DNA from: Acanthochromis polyacanthus
Taxonomy: Eukaryota > Chordata > Actinopteri > Pomacentridae
Direction of reading: 5' to 3'
Assembly (NCBI RefSeq): GCF_021347895.1
Contig: NC_067135.1
Coordinates: 24,749,847-24,813,846 of the forward strand
DNA length: 64,000 nt
The translations under genes were made by a program, and so were the position numbers. Position 1 is the stretch's first letter. Each line of letters opens with the position of its first letter. This document shows, piece by piece, positions 45,206 to 57,364 of the stretch. The notes under the pieces were generated by a model. That model saw only the letters and a list, made by a program, of their open reading frames with translations. It had not been told where the DNA came from and made no database searches.

Positions 45206-46060
45206 CCAAGATGTTAGCAGCAGATCCTTAAAGTCCTGGAAGTTGTGAGGTTTGGCCTCCATGGATCAGACTTGTTTGTCCTCCACATCCCACAGATGCT
45301 GGATTGGATTAAGATCTGGGAATTTGGAGGCCAAGTCAACACCTCAAACTGATTGTTATATTCCTCAAACCATTCCTGAACCATTTTTGCTTTGTGGCAT
45401 GGTGCATTATCCTGCTGAAAGAGACCACAGCCATCAGGGAATACTGTTTCCATGAAAGGGTGTACATGTTCTGTAACAATGCTTAGGTAGGTGGTTCATG
45501 TCAGAGTAACCCAAGGTTTCCCAGCAGAACATTACCCAAAGCATCACACTACCTCTGCCAACTTTCCTTCTTCCCATAGTTCATCCTGGTATCATGTATT
45601 CCAGGGTTAGGGTTAGGGTTAGCTCCATAATAGCTCCATACAGAACAAACTGATGATCTGTGTATTCTCACACCTTTCTATTAGAACCAGCATTAATTTC
45701 TTCAGCAATCTGACCAACAATAGCTCATCTGTTGTGTCAGACCACATGACGAGCCTTCCTCCCCACATTCATCAGTTATCCTTGACCACCCATGACCCTG
45801 TTGCTGGTTCACCACTGTTCCTTCCCTGGACCACTTTTCATAGATCCTGACCACTGCAGACCAGGAACACCCCACAAGAGCTGCAGTTCTGGAGATGCTC
45901 TGACCCAGTTGTCTTGTCAAACTGACTGAAATTCTTACGCTTGCCCATTTTCCCTGCTTCTAACATCAAGAGATAATCGGTGTTATTCACTTCACCCGTC
46001 AGTGGTCAGAATGTTACACCTGATTGATTCGTGCTAATATCTCAGGAACTAACTGTTTGT
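45205..46060 (-). mobile_element. degenerate Tc1 family B
   Basis: Minus strand transposase remnants: N-terminal HTH (RQLGQSISRTAALVGCSWSA) at about 45860-45910, and the second catalytic block (GLFQQDNAPCHKAKMVQEWF) followed by LTWPPNS at about 45330-45430, then the C-terminus SRTLRICC region. Frames are broken. A ttagggttagggttaggg run lies at 45605-45623. The part around 46005-46070 (gtcagaatgttacacctga, atctcaggaactaactg) recurs at 62190-62240. Confidence 0.75.
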
Positions 46061-46069
46061 CATCCTATA

Positions 46070-47087
46070 TGGACCTAAAATCAGTAAACTATAAGGGGAT
46101 TTGTAATTTGACAGCATGCTTCTATTTTAACTGGAGGAGCTTTTACAGTGTTTATGGTGTTTATCAGATCAGAGGCTGAACTATGAAGACAGTTTAACAT
46201 AGTCAGACTTTCCTTATGGGAGTTGACTTGACAAAACCTAAATCCTCAGTCAGAGTTAACAAGTATCAGTCAGCTTTCTTTGTTCACTCAGACTTTCAGC
46301 TTGAAACTCGTCACACAAACAGGAGTGTTTAAAGATCATTTGACTCATGAAGCGATGGTGCTGCTTCAGTCAACAGGCTGCTTTAATGGAGAATGAGGAA
46401 CATAAAAATTGATGAGGGAAAAAAGCTGCTACTGCAGGAATACTGGGAGAAAACTGTTAAACGATGAAGCTAAAACAAGGAGAGCATGGTGGTCATTGAA
46501 AATAAAATTTATCATTAAAGAAACTATTTGTCATTGAAAATGACATTAAAATGGTCAGTCTTTCTTCATGTCTGTGCTTTCAGAGAAAAATATGTTTTTT
46601 TACAAAGTTGTTTTTTAGACAACTTTTTTTTCGATGACAACGTCCTATCTGTTTTGGCACAGAGTAGAGGAATCTGAGGGGAGGAGCCATCAAGCTGCTC
46701 TGTTTACACTGGACAGCTCAGCTGTCAGTCAATAAAAACAGACCAATGGTAACACACCTTAGCCCCACCTTGCACCTGGTGCACCTAAATTACCGCATGC
46801 ATACAGTCAGTGAGGGAAAGCCCTGAAGGACTGCACACCCAAACTGGACTTCATTTTCAATCTGGTTCAGACCTGCACAGGACAGCCTCTGTTTTTCAAG
46901 CTGGTGGATCGATGGTGAGGCATGCAATATAGAACAGCTGCTGGATATGAGATTGTCAGATTTGCACTGGAAATCCAATTGTAACAATCATTTTTCCTTT
47001 AACTGTTTACCAAAACAGGTCATTTTTTGTATGGATTATGATTTAGAGCTAGACAGCCCTGGAAATGTTGGTTTGATGTAGGCCTCA
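46070..47087. other. intergenic, nothing firm
   Basis: No gene supported. At 46800-46990 a short plus-strand frame with two or three cysteines (DCTPKLDFIFNLVQTCTG) is open for about 40 codons, but no family is recognised. Confidence 0.35.
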
Positions 47088-47329
47088 CTCCTGGTTAGGG
47101 TGACCAAGTGTCCCGCTTTGTGCGGAACTGAACAGCATTTTCATTCCTTCTTCCACGTCCCACCAATTGAGACGCTGTCCCGCATTTTGACTGGCAGCTG
47201 TAATTTTCAAAAGTTAAAACTCTAAAGGACAAATGCTAGGAGTTTTGTTTTTAACTGGCTTCAACAAAGACTGGAAAACTACATATCACTGGGTGAAGCC
47301 GGTGCAAGGCAATTCTTAGAGAGTTTTCT

Positions 47330-47619
47330 GTGAAGTTTGCCGGAGTTCGTTTTCCGTTTCACACGGTGGGGAATACGACGTGAAGCGACACAGTGCAGGC
47401 GAGGCCCACAAGAAGCGTGCAGCCCAAAAGGAGATGTGCCGATCAATGGATGTATTTTTGCTGAAACCCAAAGATGACTGCCAGACAGACAAGGTAACGG
47501 CGGCTGAAATAACCAGCGTTTATCACACTGTGCAGCACTCTCAGTCATATCGCTCAGCAGGCTGTGGAACTAGCGCCAGTTACCTAGTCTATGGTTCTAC
47601 CAGAGTCTCAGTGGCTTAA
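47330..47619 (+). pseudogene. hAT transposase N-terminal fragment
   Basis: A zinc-finger-like His motif (DVKRHSAGEAHKK), then DVFLLKPKDDCQTDKVTAAEITSVYHTVQHSQSYRSA, which is the typical start of a fish hAT transposase of the ZBED/hAT group. It ends at the TAA at 47617-47619, after which the polypeptide is not continued. Confidence 0.65.
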
Positions 47620-47889
47620 TACGGTGTTTGGAAAGCACAGTTATGCCATGTGTTCTCATCTTTTGCTGGTGAAAATATTGGTTAATGTTATATGAATAAA
47701 AAAGCACTTTATTCTCCATCAAAGTTTGTTATTTTTTAAAGTTAGATAGACATTATACAGGGTGGGGAAGCAAAAATGTCCTATTGACAAATTTGAATGT
47801 CCTGCCCAAACATTGAGGGTAATCAAAACAATAATTAAAATCAAAGTTCCTTACCTTTAACCAATCTTTTCAGTATTTGTCAGACCTTG

Positions 47890-48765
47890 GTGCATTGTGA
47901 TGTGAGCAAGAAACAAGCAAAACGCAGTCGGGTTTGTGATCTCCTGGATGCCCAAATCCATCAGAAGGACATTGCCAAGATTGCTGGTGTGACGCCTACA
48001 AATGTATGGTCACAATTGTTTGGTTGTAGTATTTTTTTTGATAAGTATTTGATTAGTCAGTATGAATGTCTGTGTTTGTTTTATTTATTATTTTCTGACA
48101 CCCAAGTTGTGTGTTTTATATTGTAGATAGAAAGTAAACAGAAACAGTATTGGGTCAGCAGGTGGCAGTGTAGTCCACCGTCTGAAGGTTTTGTGCACAT
48201 GCCCCGTTTCCTTTCAGAGCTGAGAGGACTCGGTGAAACGCATTAACAGTTTCGCTGTCTCTGTTTCTTACCAACAACTTAACCTGTTTTCCAGCCGTGA
48301 GGCCGGTAACACTGGCATCAGTGAGAGGACCATTCGCCGCAACCAGCATACCAGACAATCCAGTTTGGGCACCAAGAGATCTCCAGATGGTCCTGGGAGT
48401 CTTGGGCTCAGATGGCAATAAGATGCCCCCCCTACTTCTTCAAGCCAGATCAGAAAATTGGTGCTGATGTGTACTACAAAGTTCTGAGATACATTGTTTT
48501 GCCCTGGCTGAAGGCCACCTACCCTGACAACAACTATGTGTGGCAGCAAGATGGGGCTCCTGCTCACACATCAATCAAAGTCCAAAAGTTCTGTGAGTAG
48601 AATATAGTGAACTTCTGGCCCAAAGGCATTTGGCCCCCGAGCTCACCTGATCTAAACCCCCTGGATTTTTTGTGATGGGGCGCCATTGAGTTGAGTAACA
48701 ATGCCACCCCTCATGCCAATATGGATTTACTTAAGACTGCGATCTCCAGGGAATGGGAGGCCTGC
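47890..48765 (+). pseudogene. mariner transposase, broken
   Basis: N-terminal part (47890-48010) is joined to the catalytic part (from about 48295) by about 285 bases of AT-rich, non-coding sequence, bounded by atgtatggtcac and ttttccag, which is not transposase. It is either replacement of an internal segment or a later insertion. The frame is also broken by a TAG after KVQKFCE (48598-48600) and a TGA at 48674-48676. The C-terminal NMDLLKTAISREWEAC piece is interrupted by the level-3 hAT at 48766. Confidence 0.7.
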
Positions 48766-48781
48766 TAGTGATGGGTCTAAC

Positions 48782-49254
48782 CAAGGGCGTCAGTTTGTTT
48801 TTAAAAGTGGGGGGGGATGGAGACCACAGCACTTTGAGAAAATGTCGAAGAACGGCGGCAAAATGCTACAAGATGGGCTCGAACTCACAACCACCGCACC
48901 AAAAGCAGAGGCTCAACCTGTTGAGCTATCAATACATATAGGTAGAAAGGTCTGTGGGTCGCTATAGTACTAATTCTCCCGGGCCGAAATTTTGCCCCTG
49001 CACGCTTCTGGTCGGAGCTTCCACTTGGCACGGGCGCAAATTTAGCATCTGCACGTTTTTTTTAACCTCACGGCCAACTCTCGGCCAAGTGCGGATGGTG
49101 CGTTCAGGAGCGTCGGAATTTTCTATACTACTGAAAATAACTGGGTTTACAACGGCTTACATGTGAAGAATTTGAATGTGTTGGAGACAAAATGACCCCT
49201 GACAAAAAGTGGGGGGGACACGTCCCCACCATCCCCCCTAAACTGACGCCTATG
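48782..49254 (-). mobile_element. short hAT-like element with tRNA-like promoter (level 4 of nest)
   Basis: Ends caagggcgtcagttt and, in reverse complement at the right, cataggcgtcagttt (13 of 15), flanked by identical 8-bp duplications ggtctaac (48774-48781 and 49255-49262). On its minus strand: box A tagctcaacagg (48917-48928), a perfect TRGCNNARYNGG match, and box B gttcgagcc (48876-48884), a perfect GWTCRANNC match, 32 bases apart. These are RNA polymerase III promoter boxes of a tRNA-like sequence. Short flanking runs of G (plus strand) near both ends. Confidence 0.75.
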
Positions 49255-49498
49255 GGTCTAACGACACTGAAGCCTCAACACGTGTCGACTCCACAAGGCG
49301 AAGCCCCGTGTCGGTGTGCGTATCACTGTAAGGCAAACCACATGACCGACACAGTTGGTGTGTCGTTTGGTCTTGGACGCGCCAAATCGTACTGCTAAGG
49401 CGGAAAATGTGGCGACAGGTTTGTGGCTCGTGTTGCACCGACATTTTTGTGTACTTTGCGGCTTTGCGTTGGTTTCTTACTTGTTTGTGGATATCATC

Positions 49499-50834
49499 AT
49501 GGATAATCAATCAAGGAAGAGGAAGTTTTCTGTCGTGTGGGATCACTTTGATCTTATCACGGCGAATAAGGTAAATGCTCTTCCTGTTGTTGTTTCCACT
49601 ATTTTCGGGGGTTATTGCAATTTATATTCAAACGAAATTGCTTACACAGATTTATTTGTAATTCTGACTGTAGGTGAAATGTAGGATTTGCTTTCAGGAG
49701 TTGTCCTACAGTAACCGGAGCACCTCTACAATGCTGAGGCATTACCGTACCCGACATGAGAGCGAAGCGCCTGATGACACCCCTTTGATCAACCCGAGTG
49801 CTTCCATGAAGCAAGGAGTTGATGAAAGAATTGTGAACATGATTATTAAAGACTGTCAGCCGCTCAGCATCGTGGAAGACGAGGGGTTCCGAGAGTTGAT
49901 GGAGTTCATTATGCCCTCATATGTTCTGCCAACAAGAAAGGTAGGCAATAAAGCTGATTAATTGGATATGGTGGAATACATTTTAACAAAGTGAATTTAT
50001 TTTTTTCCTTTTTTTGATGTCTTTTACTATATATTTTGCTTAGCACTTTTAATGTTTTTTTTTTTGTAATATTTGGTATTTATAATTTAGTATTTTATTC
50101 TCATCATTGTTTTATGTTGCACTTTGAATCAAGTTCCTAGTTTATGAATTTTGTTCTGGCAATAAAACTTTTTCTGATTCTGGTATGCCTGTTACATGTT
50201 TTCACTCAATAATCTATTTAACCTGTGTTCTTTTAAATTTAGACTCTCAAGATCATGATTGGCCAAACGTATGAGGTGAAAAAAGAGCTGGAGAGTGTGC
50301 TGCAGAAATGAGAAGGAGCACTGTGCCAATACTAATGGATGATGCCCAGGATGGACCTTCAACATAACCACCTGCTCCCAGTTCAGTTTGTCATGTCATA
50401 TTGTAAAGTGTTTATTTGGATTTTAACCTCAGCTTTAATTAGCTGTAAAAGGAGAGTTCAGAGTTTAAGACTAACATAGATGCATTGTATGTTTTTTTTC
50501 CCCCTCAGATGACAACCTGTGGGAGCTGCTAGACGTGGAAGTCCGGGACAGCAGAGCCAACTCAAGTGCCACCACAGATTCTGTTATTGAAGTAAAGAGA
50601 TATCTGTCTGAGGTTAACACTCCCCGCTCACAAGATCCACTTCAGTACTGGAAATCACAAAGGGAAGACTACCCTCACTTGTACAGACTTGCAATGAAAT
50701 GTCTCTGTACACCGTCTTCATCAGTGCCCTGTGAAAGGGTGTTCTCCAAAGCAGGAGAAATAGTTTCCAAGCGACGTAATCGCCTTGGCCCTAAGATGTT
50801 ACAGCAGCTGATGTTTCTGAATAAAAATGTATGA
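49499..50834 (+). pseudogene. internally deleted hAT transposase with BED finger
   Basis: First part: MDNQSRKRKFSVVWDHFDL ITANK (49499-49570), an intron with GTAAAT...CTGTAG, then VKCRICFQELSYS...MLRHYRTRHES: a BED-type zinc finger (Cys-X2-Cys ... His-X4-His spacing RHYRTRH). Then QGVDERIVNMIIKDCQPLSIVEDEGFREL, typical of ZBED/hAT. Second part (50510-50834): DPLQYWKSQREDYPHLYRLAMKC, the SSVPCERVFSKAGEIVSKRRNRL block of the hAT dimerisation domain, and the end. Stops after ELESVLQK (50309-50311) and a missing catalytic region make this non-functional. Confidence 0.8.
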
Positions 50835-51308
50835 AAGACTCTTGTGTTTGTTTTCAGTGAATTAAATACATTTATTAATCATTTAAACTTTATTGTCCCA
50901 CATGGGGCATTTGTCTTGACAATAAAGTGCAAGTTCAAGCAGGCACAACAATACGCAATGAGTGAAAAGTCTTTATTGAAGCAGCCTGCAATGACTCTTT
51001 TCGTCCAGCAGATGTCGACATTTATACAGTAACAGTGTCGACACAGTGTCAACACAGTTTGGGAAATGTGCCGATACACACACTAAGGTATCATCTACCC
51101 ATCCCTAAGGCCTACCCCAAGGAGGATATCAGGAGGGCCTGTATCGAGGCCTTCATCATGGCTGATGGAGGACGTATTGAATAAACATGTTCTGGAAGCT
51201 TTAAATTTGTGTTCTTCAAGAAATCAGTTCAAAATTCCCAAAGAATAAAAAGTTATATCCATTTATAGTTGTTTTTACCTGACAGGACATTTTTTCTTCC
51301 CTACCCTG

Positions 51309-51309
<1 letters not shown>

Positions 51310-51348
<39 letters not shown>

Positions 51349-51360
51349 TATATAAATAAG
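51310..51360. repeat. TA microsatellite
   Basis: An alternating TA run with a few interruptions next to the mariner's right end, still inside the outer hAT. Confidence 0.8.
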
Positions 51361-51934
51361 ACCCCCCTCTCAGCTTTGGTAAGGTGTCCCACATTGTCCC
51401 ACATAAATATGCTCTTTGTCCCACAATTGATTTTTTGAGATCTGGTCACCCTACTCCTGGTTCAATGCAGACCTCACTCCTGGTTGCAGTACTGTGGTGT
51501 GGTGGTAGGAGCATATATGCTGTGCCAACAGTTTTCCCTCTTTTGCATTTTTCCATGAGATTTAGAAAATCTCATCTGGACATTGTAGTTTAAACTTTTT
51601 TTTTTGAATTTGCCTGATTCTGTTCTGACCTTCAAAGGACTGAAATTTATTGAAATTTATTGAATTGCATACATTACATTTTTTATTTTTATTTTGTAAT
51701 CTTTTCATTTGATTCGTTGTATTTGCATTTTTTCCTTGAATTACATCAAGTGCTTTTGTTTAACACAGTTGGTTGAAAAGAACTTTGTGTTGTTGTTTCA
51801 TTAGTTTCCCCGCAGCTCCAGAAGCTGAATCTAACCAACAAACAGCCCTATTCTTTAATTAATTCATTTTAAATATTAATTAAATATCACATCATGCTTC
51901 ATAAAATATGGCGAGCTGAATTGAAAATTAATGA

Positions 51935-53018
51935 ACGTACATGTTATGGTACACTGAGTGGAAAACAAATCCTGCAGTAATGGAAATTGTTATACAAGAG
52001 TCCATAAAAGTCCCAGATGCTGTTGTAATTTCTGGTTTAACTAAAACCGAAACAGAAAATGAACTTGAAAAGTATCTGGTAACTTTTGGGTTCATCATTC
52101 ATATATTTTATATTGATAACTTTGCATCTAAATATCATGGACTTGCTATCGTTGAGTTTACATATGGCACTGCTATACAGTGTCTTTCACCTTTACTTCC
52201 AAAAGTCATCAGAGCTTGACCAGCTTAAGAAAATGGTGAATCAAATTCAGCAGCATCTGTCAACTCTGACCAAGGTTCATTACAGAGGTCTAGAGAACAA
52301 ACCAGTCAGCCATAGCAGTCCTACATCTAAAGCTAAGTTCCGAAAGGCTCCTGCACAGTCTGCAAGTCTGTCTAAAAACCGGCCTCAAGCATATGCCAAG
52401 CCAAGCACCCAGCTTTGACCAGGAATTTGCTTTAAATGTGGAGAGGATGGTCATATTTCACCAAAGTCTTATCAAGCCCCAAATCATTCTCTGGTTGCAT
52501 CAAAAAAGAAACGGCTGCAAGGATCCCAGGTCACTACAATCCCTTTGTCCTTCCATAAATAGTTCTTGACTAAACATCCGATCAAACCTTTATCCACATT
52601 TCTAAAGACAGAAGGAACAAATGGACAACAATTTCCTTATCTTGGCTTTGTTGAATTAAATGTTACATTTCCAAAGGAATTAGTTGGAACTGAAATGGAA
52701 GTTTCTACTGCTTTGGTTGTTTCAAACCTTCACGCTCATGCTGGACAAGTATTGATCGGCACTAATACACCGGATCTGTTCTACTCTGATTATTGCTTGC
52801 ACAAACCTAGATTCCTCCCAACTCAACATGGTTACCGTGAAGTCTTAAAAGTCTTGGAATTAAGGCACCAGTACTTTGAAAATGGTAATCTTGGACTTAT
52901 AAAACTCAGAGGCCATACACCTGAAGGTATTACTGCTTACAGCACTGTAGTTCTGGATGGAGCCTGTCCTCAAACAAAAAACGACCACATAGGTCGTCTG
53001 TACACGCCTGTATTATGA
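51935..53018 (+). pseudogene. Ty3/Gypsy-type gag-protease relic
   Basis: Gag N-terminus with an RRM-like block (VPDAVVISGLTKTETENELEKYL), as in PNMA-related Gag; then a Lys/Ser-rich stretch and a zinc knuckle CFKCGEDGHISPKS in which the last Cys is Ser. Next a retropepsin-like domain: LQGSQVTTIP, QQFPYLGFVELNVTFP and GQVLIGTNTPD. Related elements have Asp-Thr/Ser before GSQVTT; here it is Leu-Gln, so the catalytic Asp is gone. The frame is broken near 52210 and by TGA (52416) and TAG (52559). No LTRs, reverse transcriptase or integrase are seen. Confidence 0.7.
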
Positions 53019-53300
53019 CCGAGTGTTACGTTTTGACGTTAAGCGACTTCTAGCGGTTGAGTAAATGTTGACACTCTGGTGTCGCAGGTGAAACGTTACC
53101 ATGAACAAACTTTTATCTAACACTATCCCTAACCCTAACCCTAACCATAACCATAACCATAACCATAACCATAACCCTAAACCCGTGTTGCGAAAGTGAG
53201 GAAAAAGCCGTTTCGCGAGGGAAAAGCCGTTTCTCCTGTAGGGGCGCTAACATAAATACGCTCTCATGGGTCGTATTCCGGTGCACGTTACATACGACCT
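52991..53300. mobile_element. MITE with internal telomere-like repeat
   Basis: Inverted ends aggtcgtctgta and, in reverse complement at the right, aggtcgtatgta. Interior includes (CCCTAA) and (CCATAA) units at 53126-53184. It abuts the end of the Gypsy relic. Target duplication not visible; boundaries inferred from the inverted ends. Confidence 0.55.
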
Positions 53301-53589
53301 GTGTTGTTGTATGACTTGAAGGACTTGTTGCTGGATGTCATGGTCAACCAGCATGCTTCTCACTCAGAGAAACGGGCCCTTGTTCAACCTCCATCAAACT
53401 CTTCTTTACTCTGTGGGATATTGGCAACTAGTTGTCTTACTACTTTGCCAACTAAGCGATAGTCATCTTTTAGCTGATATTTATTTTTCGCCTAGTTTTA
53501 AATTGATCTGTTTCTTTACCTATTTATTCTGTTTATTAGTTTTATGAAGTTATATTACTTTATTATAACTATTATTATTATTCCTGTGT

Positions 53590-53885
53590 TCTACCCTACA
53601 TATTATTCTGATATATTCTGACAGATTCTGAAATATTTTGTTTTTGCACTTTCTCCAAAATTGGCAAAGTTTAAATGGACAATTTCTAGTTGACATTCAA
53701 GATTCAAAACAATGAATGCAACAGTTTGCATCAGTGTAGTTGAGTTATGAAAACTTCTACAGGAATTACTACACTGAGTGAAGGGAATTAGCTGCACTAC
53801 TTTAAATGACTGAATACCTGACAGCGTCAGCACAGATTTTAAGGTTTTTATGACTTGGAATCAAGTTATCGAGTCAATTTAATGA
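53590..53885 (+). repeat. inverted repeat, left copy
   Basis: Shares long blocks in reverse complement with 60540-60840: agtgtagttgagttatgaaaact tct, actacactgagtgaagggaatta gctgca, acagattttaaggtttttatga. Flanks the Tc1 copy 2 and the 7TM gene. Could be two copies of an unknown dispersed element. Confidence 0.65.
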
Positions 53886-55090
53886 ATTTCTGTAAACTTG
53901 GATTAAGTTTTAAATCAATTATTGCAGATGTTCAAGTTTAAATTACAGATGTAGAGTGCTTGGAAAGAGCAGAAATCTTCTGCTGTTTTTGCAATTTTGT
54001 CACTCTTGCAGTTTTTCTCAGTTGCTTTAGTACATTTCTCAGATCAGAACTGAAATCCTCAAAACTACTTGTTCAATCTTCACATCATTGTGTCAGTTGT
54101 GCACATCAAAAAAGAAACTTCTCATTTCTTTGAACACATTGCAAATGCTTTGGTACATCCATGAAATAATTCTGTATAATTCTCTGCTGTTTCCTACATT
54201 ATTAACTGCTTATGTCATGTTGCTCAAAATGTATTATCATGGGTCTCTGTTGAATAATCTCACCCCCCACAACATTTAGGCATCAGTTCATTGCATAAGT
54301 CTTTCCATGCAAAATGGTTGAACAAGTTGTCATAATACGTCAAAGATGTTTCAATATATTTCCTTTTTTTTTTTTTCTAAATCTGTCCTGAATTGGTAAA
54401 TTGCTCCCAGGCAAATCTTGAATTTCTTTATGAAGGGAAATGTGTGAAAGGTTAGGATTTTCTGAAATCACTCAAAGACACAAGAGAAGATATTTGTGAT
54501 GAGGTTGAGAATTTGTGTCCCAACAGACGGAACGTCAGGAGTTTAGAAAGACTGCACTGCAATTCCTACAGCACTACATGTACAGTTTTCTTTAAGGAGA
54601 TTGTCCTATGTTCACAATTCTGCATTTGTTTTTTTGTTTTTTTCTTTGTGCTATGCAGTGCTGTTTTCCTTTCTGTATCACAATGATGTGGTCTGTCAAC
54701 AGATTACAATACAAACAGTAAATGTGAGTCTGGTCCAGTCTCTTCCAATCAGTCTCCCACAAACACTAAGGTGTAACTTACAGTTTACAATAACTGTCAT
54801 CCAGAACATCCCTCCAGAGAACACAGTTATAATGACAACATGACTAAACAATCTGACTCTGATCCACACAATGACACAAAGATTTGTCATTCTGAGGGCG
54901 CTGACATGTTCATTGACACAAGTATTTATTTTTGAGAGAAGAACCAAGGATTCTGAGCAAGAGACTGGCTTTAGCAGGTAATCCAGTGTTTTGCTATTTG
55001 TACAAATTATTTTGCACTTACTGTTTTGCAAATGTCGAGGATGATTTGAGAAACATACCAAAGCAACTGAGAAAAACTGTAAATGCTTCA
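53886..55090. other. intergenic, nothing recognised
   Basis: AT-rich; no recognisable gene, RNA or element termini. Confidence 0.5.
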
Positions 55091-55094
55091 GGTC

Positions 55095-55260
55095 ATCAGA
55101 CTCATTTTAATATAAGACAAAGAAAACACAAAATGCAGTTTTAAAATGATTGACTGACTTTATTTATTAAGAGAAAAACATTGTCCACCTCATCTTGCCC
55201 TATGTAAAAAAGTAATTGCCCCCTTAGCTACCAATCTACCAAATTGCCAAGATTTGAAAT
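55095..55260. repeat. terminal fragment of Tc1 family A
   Basis: aaacacaaaatgcagttttaa, aaaaagtaattgcccccttagc: one end of family A, just upstream of Tc1 copy 2. Confidence 0.6.
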
Positions 55261-55383
55261 GAAACAATCCAGGTGTGCTTTAAGTGCAGACTTTCAGCTT
55301 TAATTTCAGGGTATTTGCATGCAAAGCAGTTGAATGTTGTAGGAATTCCAGCATAATTTAGATGTGCTCTCCATCTTTAACTA

Positions 55384-57015
<1,632 letters not shown>

Positions 57016-57364
57016 TAATTGCACAATCCAGCATATTGAACATGTTTTATTTTGAAAAGTTTGAAAAGTTGCTGCTATTTTCATCAACTTCATTTTATAC
57101 AGCTCTCCGCTGCCAGCACATTATAAAAGTATTGACACATTTTGTCTTGATTTATGCTGGATTTTAAATCGACAGAGAGGGTGAAACTCTAATTTTCATC
57201 TGTGATTTCAGGGTTTACATGAATAAAGTAGGAGCTGCACCCTTCTGTCCAACAGGTACAGTCCATGAAGGCAGCAAGAATTATGAATCGTGAAACAATC
57301 CTTGATTATCTATCAGTGGTTGGGATGCACACTGATTTTTTATGGTTCAGAGAACTAATGTTGC

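Larger units (their letters stand above)
48766..51107 (+). mobile_element. Ac/ZBED-like hAT transposon (level 3 of nest), internally deleted
   Basis: Ends tagtgatgggt and, at the right in reverse complement, tagggatgggt. Target duplication aggcctgc (48758-48765) and aggcctac (51108-51115), 7 of 8 matching. Coding parts: BED finger (about 49500-49760) and a C-terminal hAT dimerisation domain (about 50510-50834); the catalytic middle is missing. Confidence 0.85.
47758..51308 (+). mobile_element. mariner-type transposon (level 2 of nest)
   Basis: Ends cagggtggggaagcaaaaat and, at the right in reverse complement, cagggtagggaagaaaaaat; flanked by TA (47756-47757, 51309-51310). Transposase pieces: HTH region near 47890-48010 (DLLDAQIHQKDIAKIAGVTP), then about 48290-48765 with WQQDGAPAHTSIKVQKFC and WPPSSPDLNPLDF, and after the inner insertion (51108 on) the last codons and stop. 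With one stop codon read through, 37 residues separate the second and third catalytic Asp, so the type is DD37D-like. Confidence 0.85.
47096..51453 (+). mobile_element. outer hAT transposon (level 1 of a four-level nest)
   Basis: Ends tagggtgacca (left) and tggtcaccta-type (right, ggtcaccc ta), flanked by identical 8-bp duplications ctcctggt (47088-47095 and 51454-51461). The remaining own coding sequence is an N-terminal transposase piece (about 47330-47620): a BED-like zinc-finger motif with SVSHGGEYDVKRHSAGEAHK, then VYHTVQHSQSYRSA. The rest of the transposase is gone. A mariner inserted at 47758 makes up most of its present length. Confidence 0.85.

Noticed and set aside
48860..48940. A functional nuclear tRNA gene
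   Set aside because: Box A and B are perfect but the acceptor stem does not pair and there is no clean terminator; better seen as a tRNA-derived promoter within a mobile element.
53126..53184. True telomere or chromosome end
   Set aside because: Only about 60 bases, degenerate (CCATAA units), internal to the window and within an apparent MITE.
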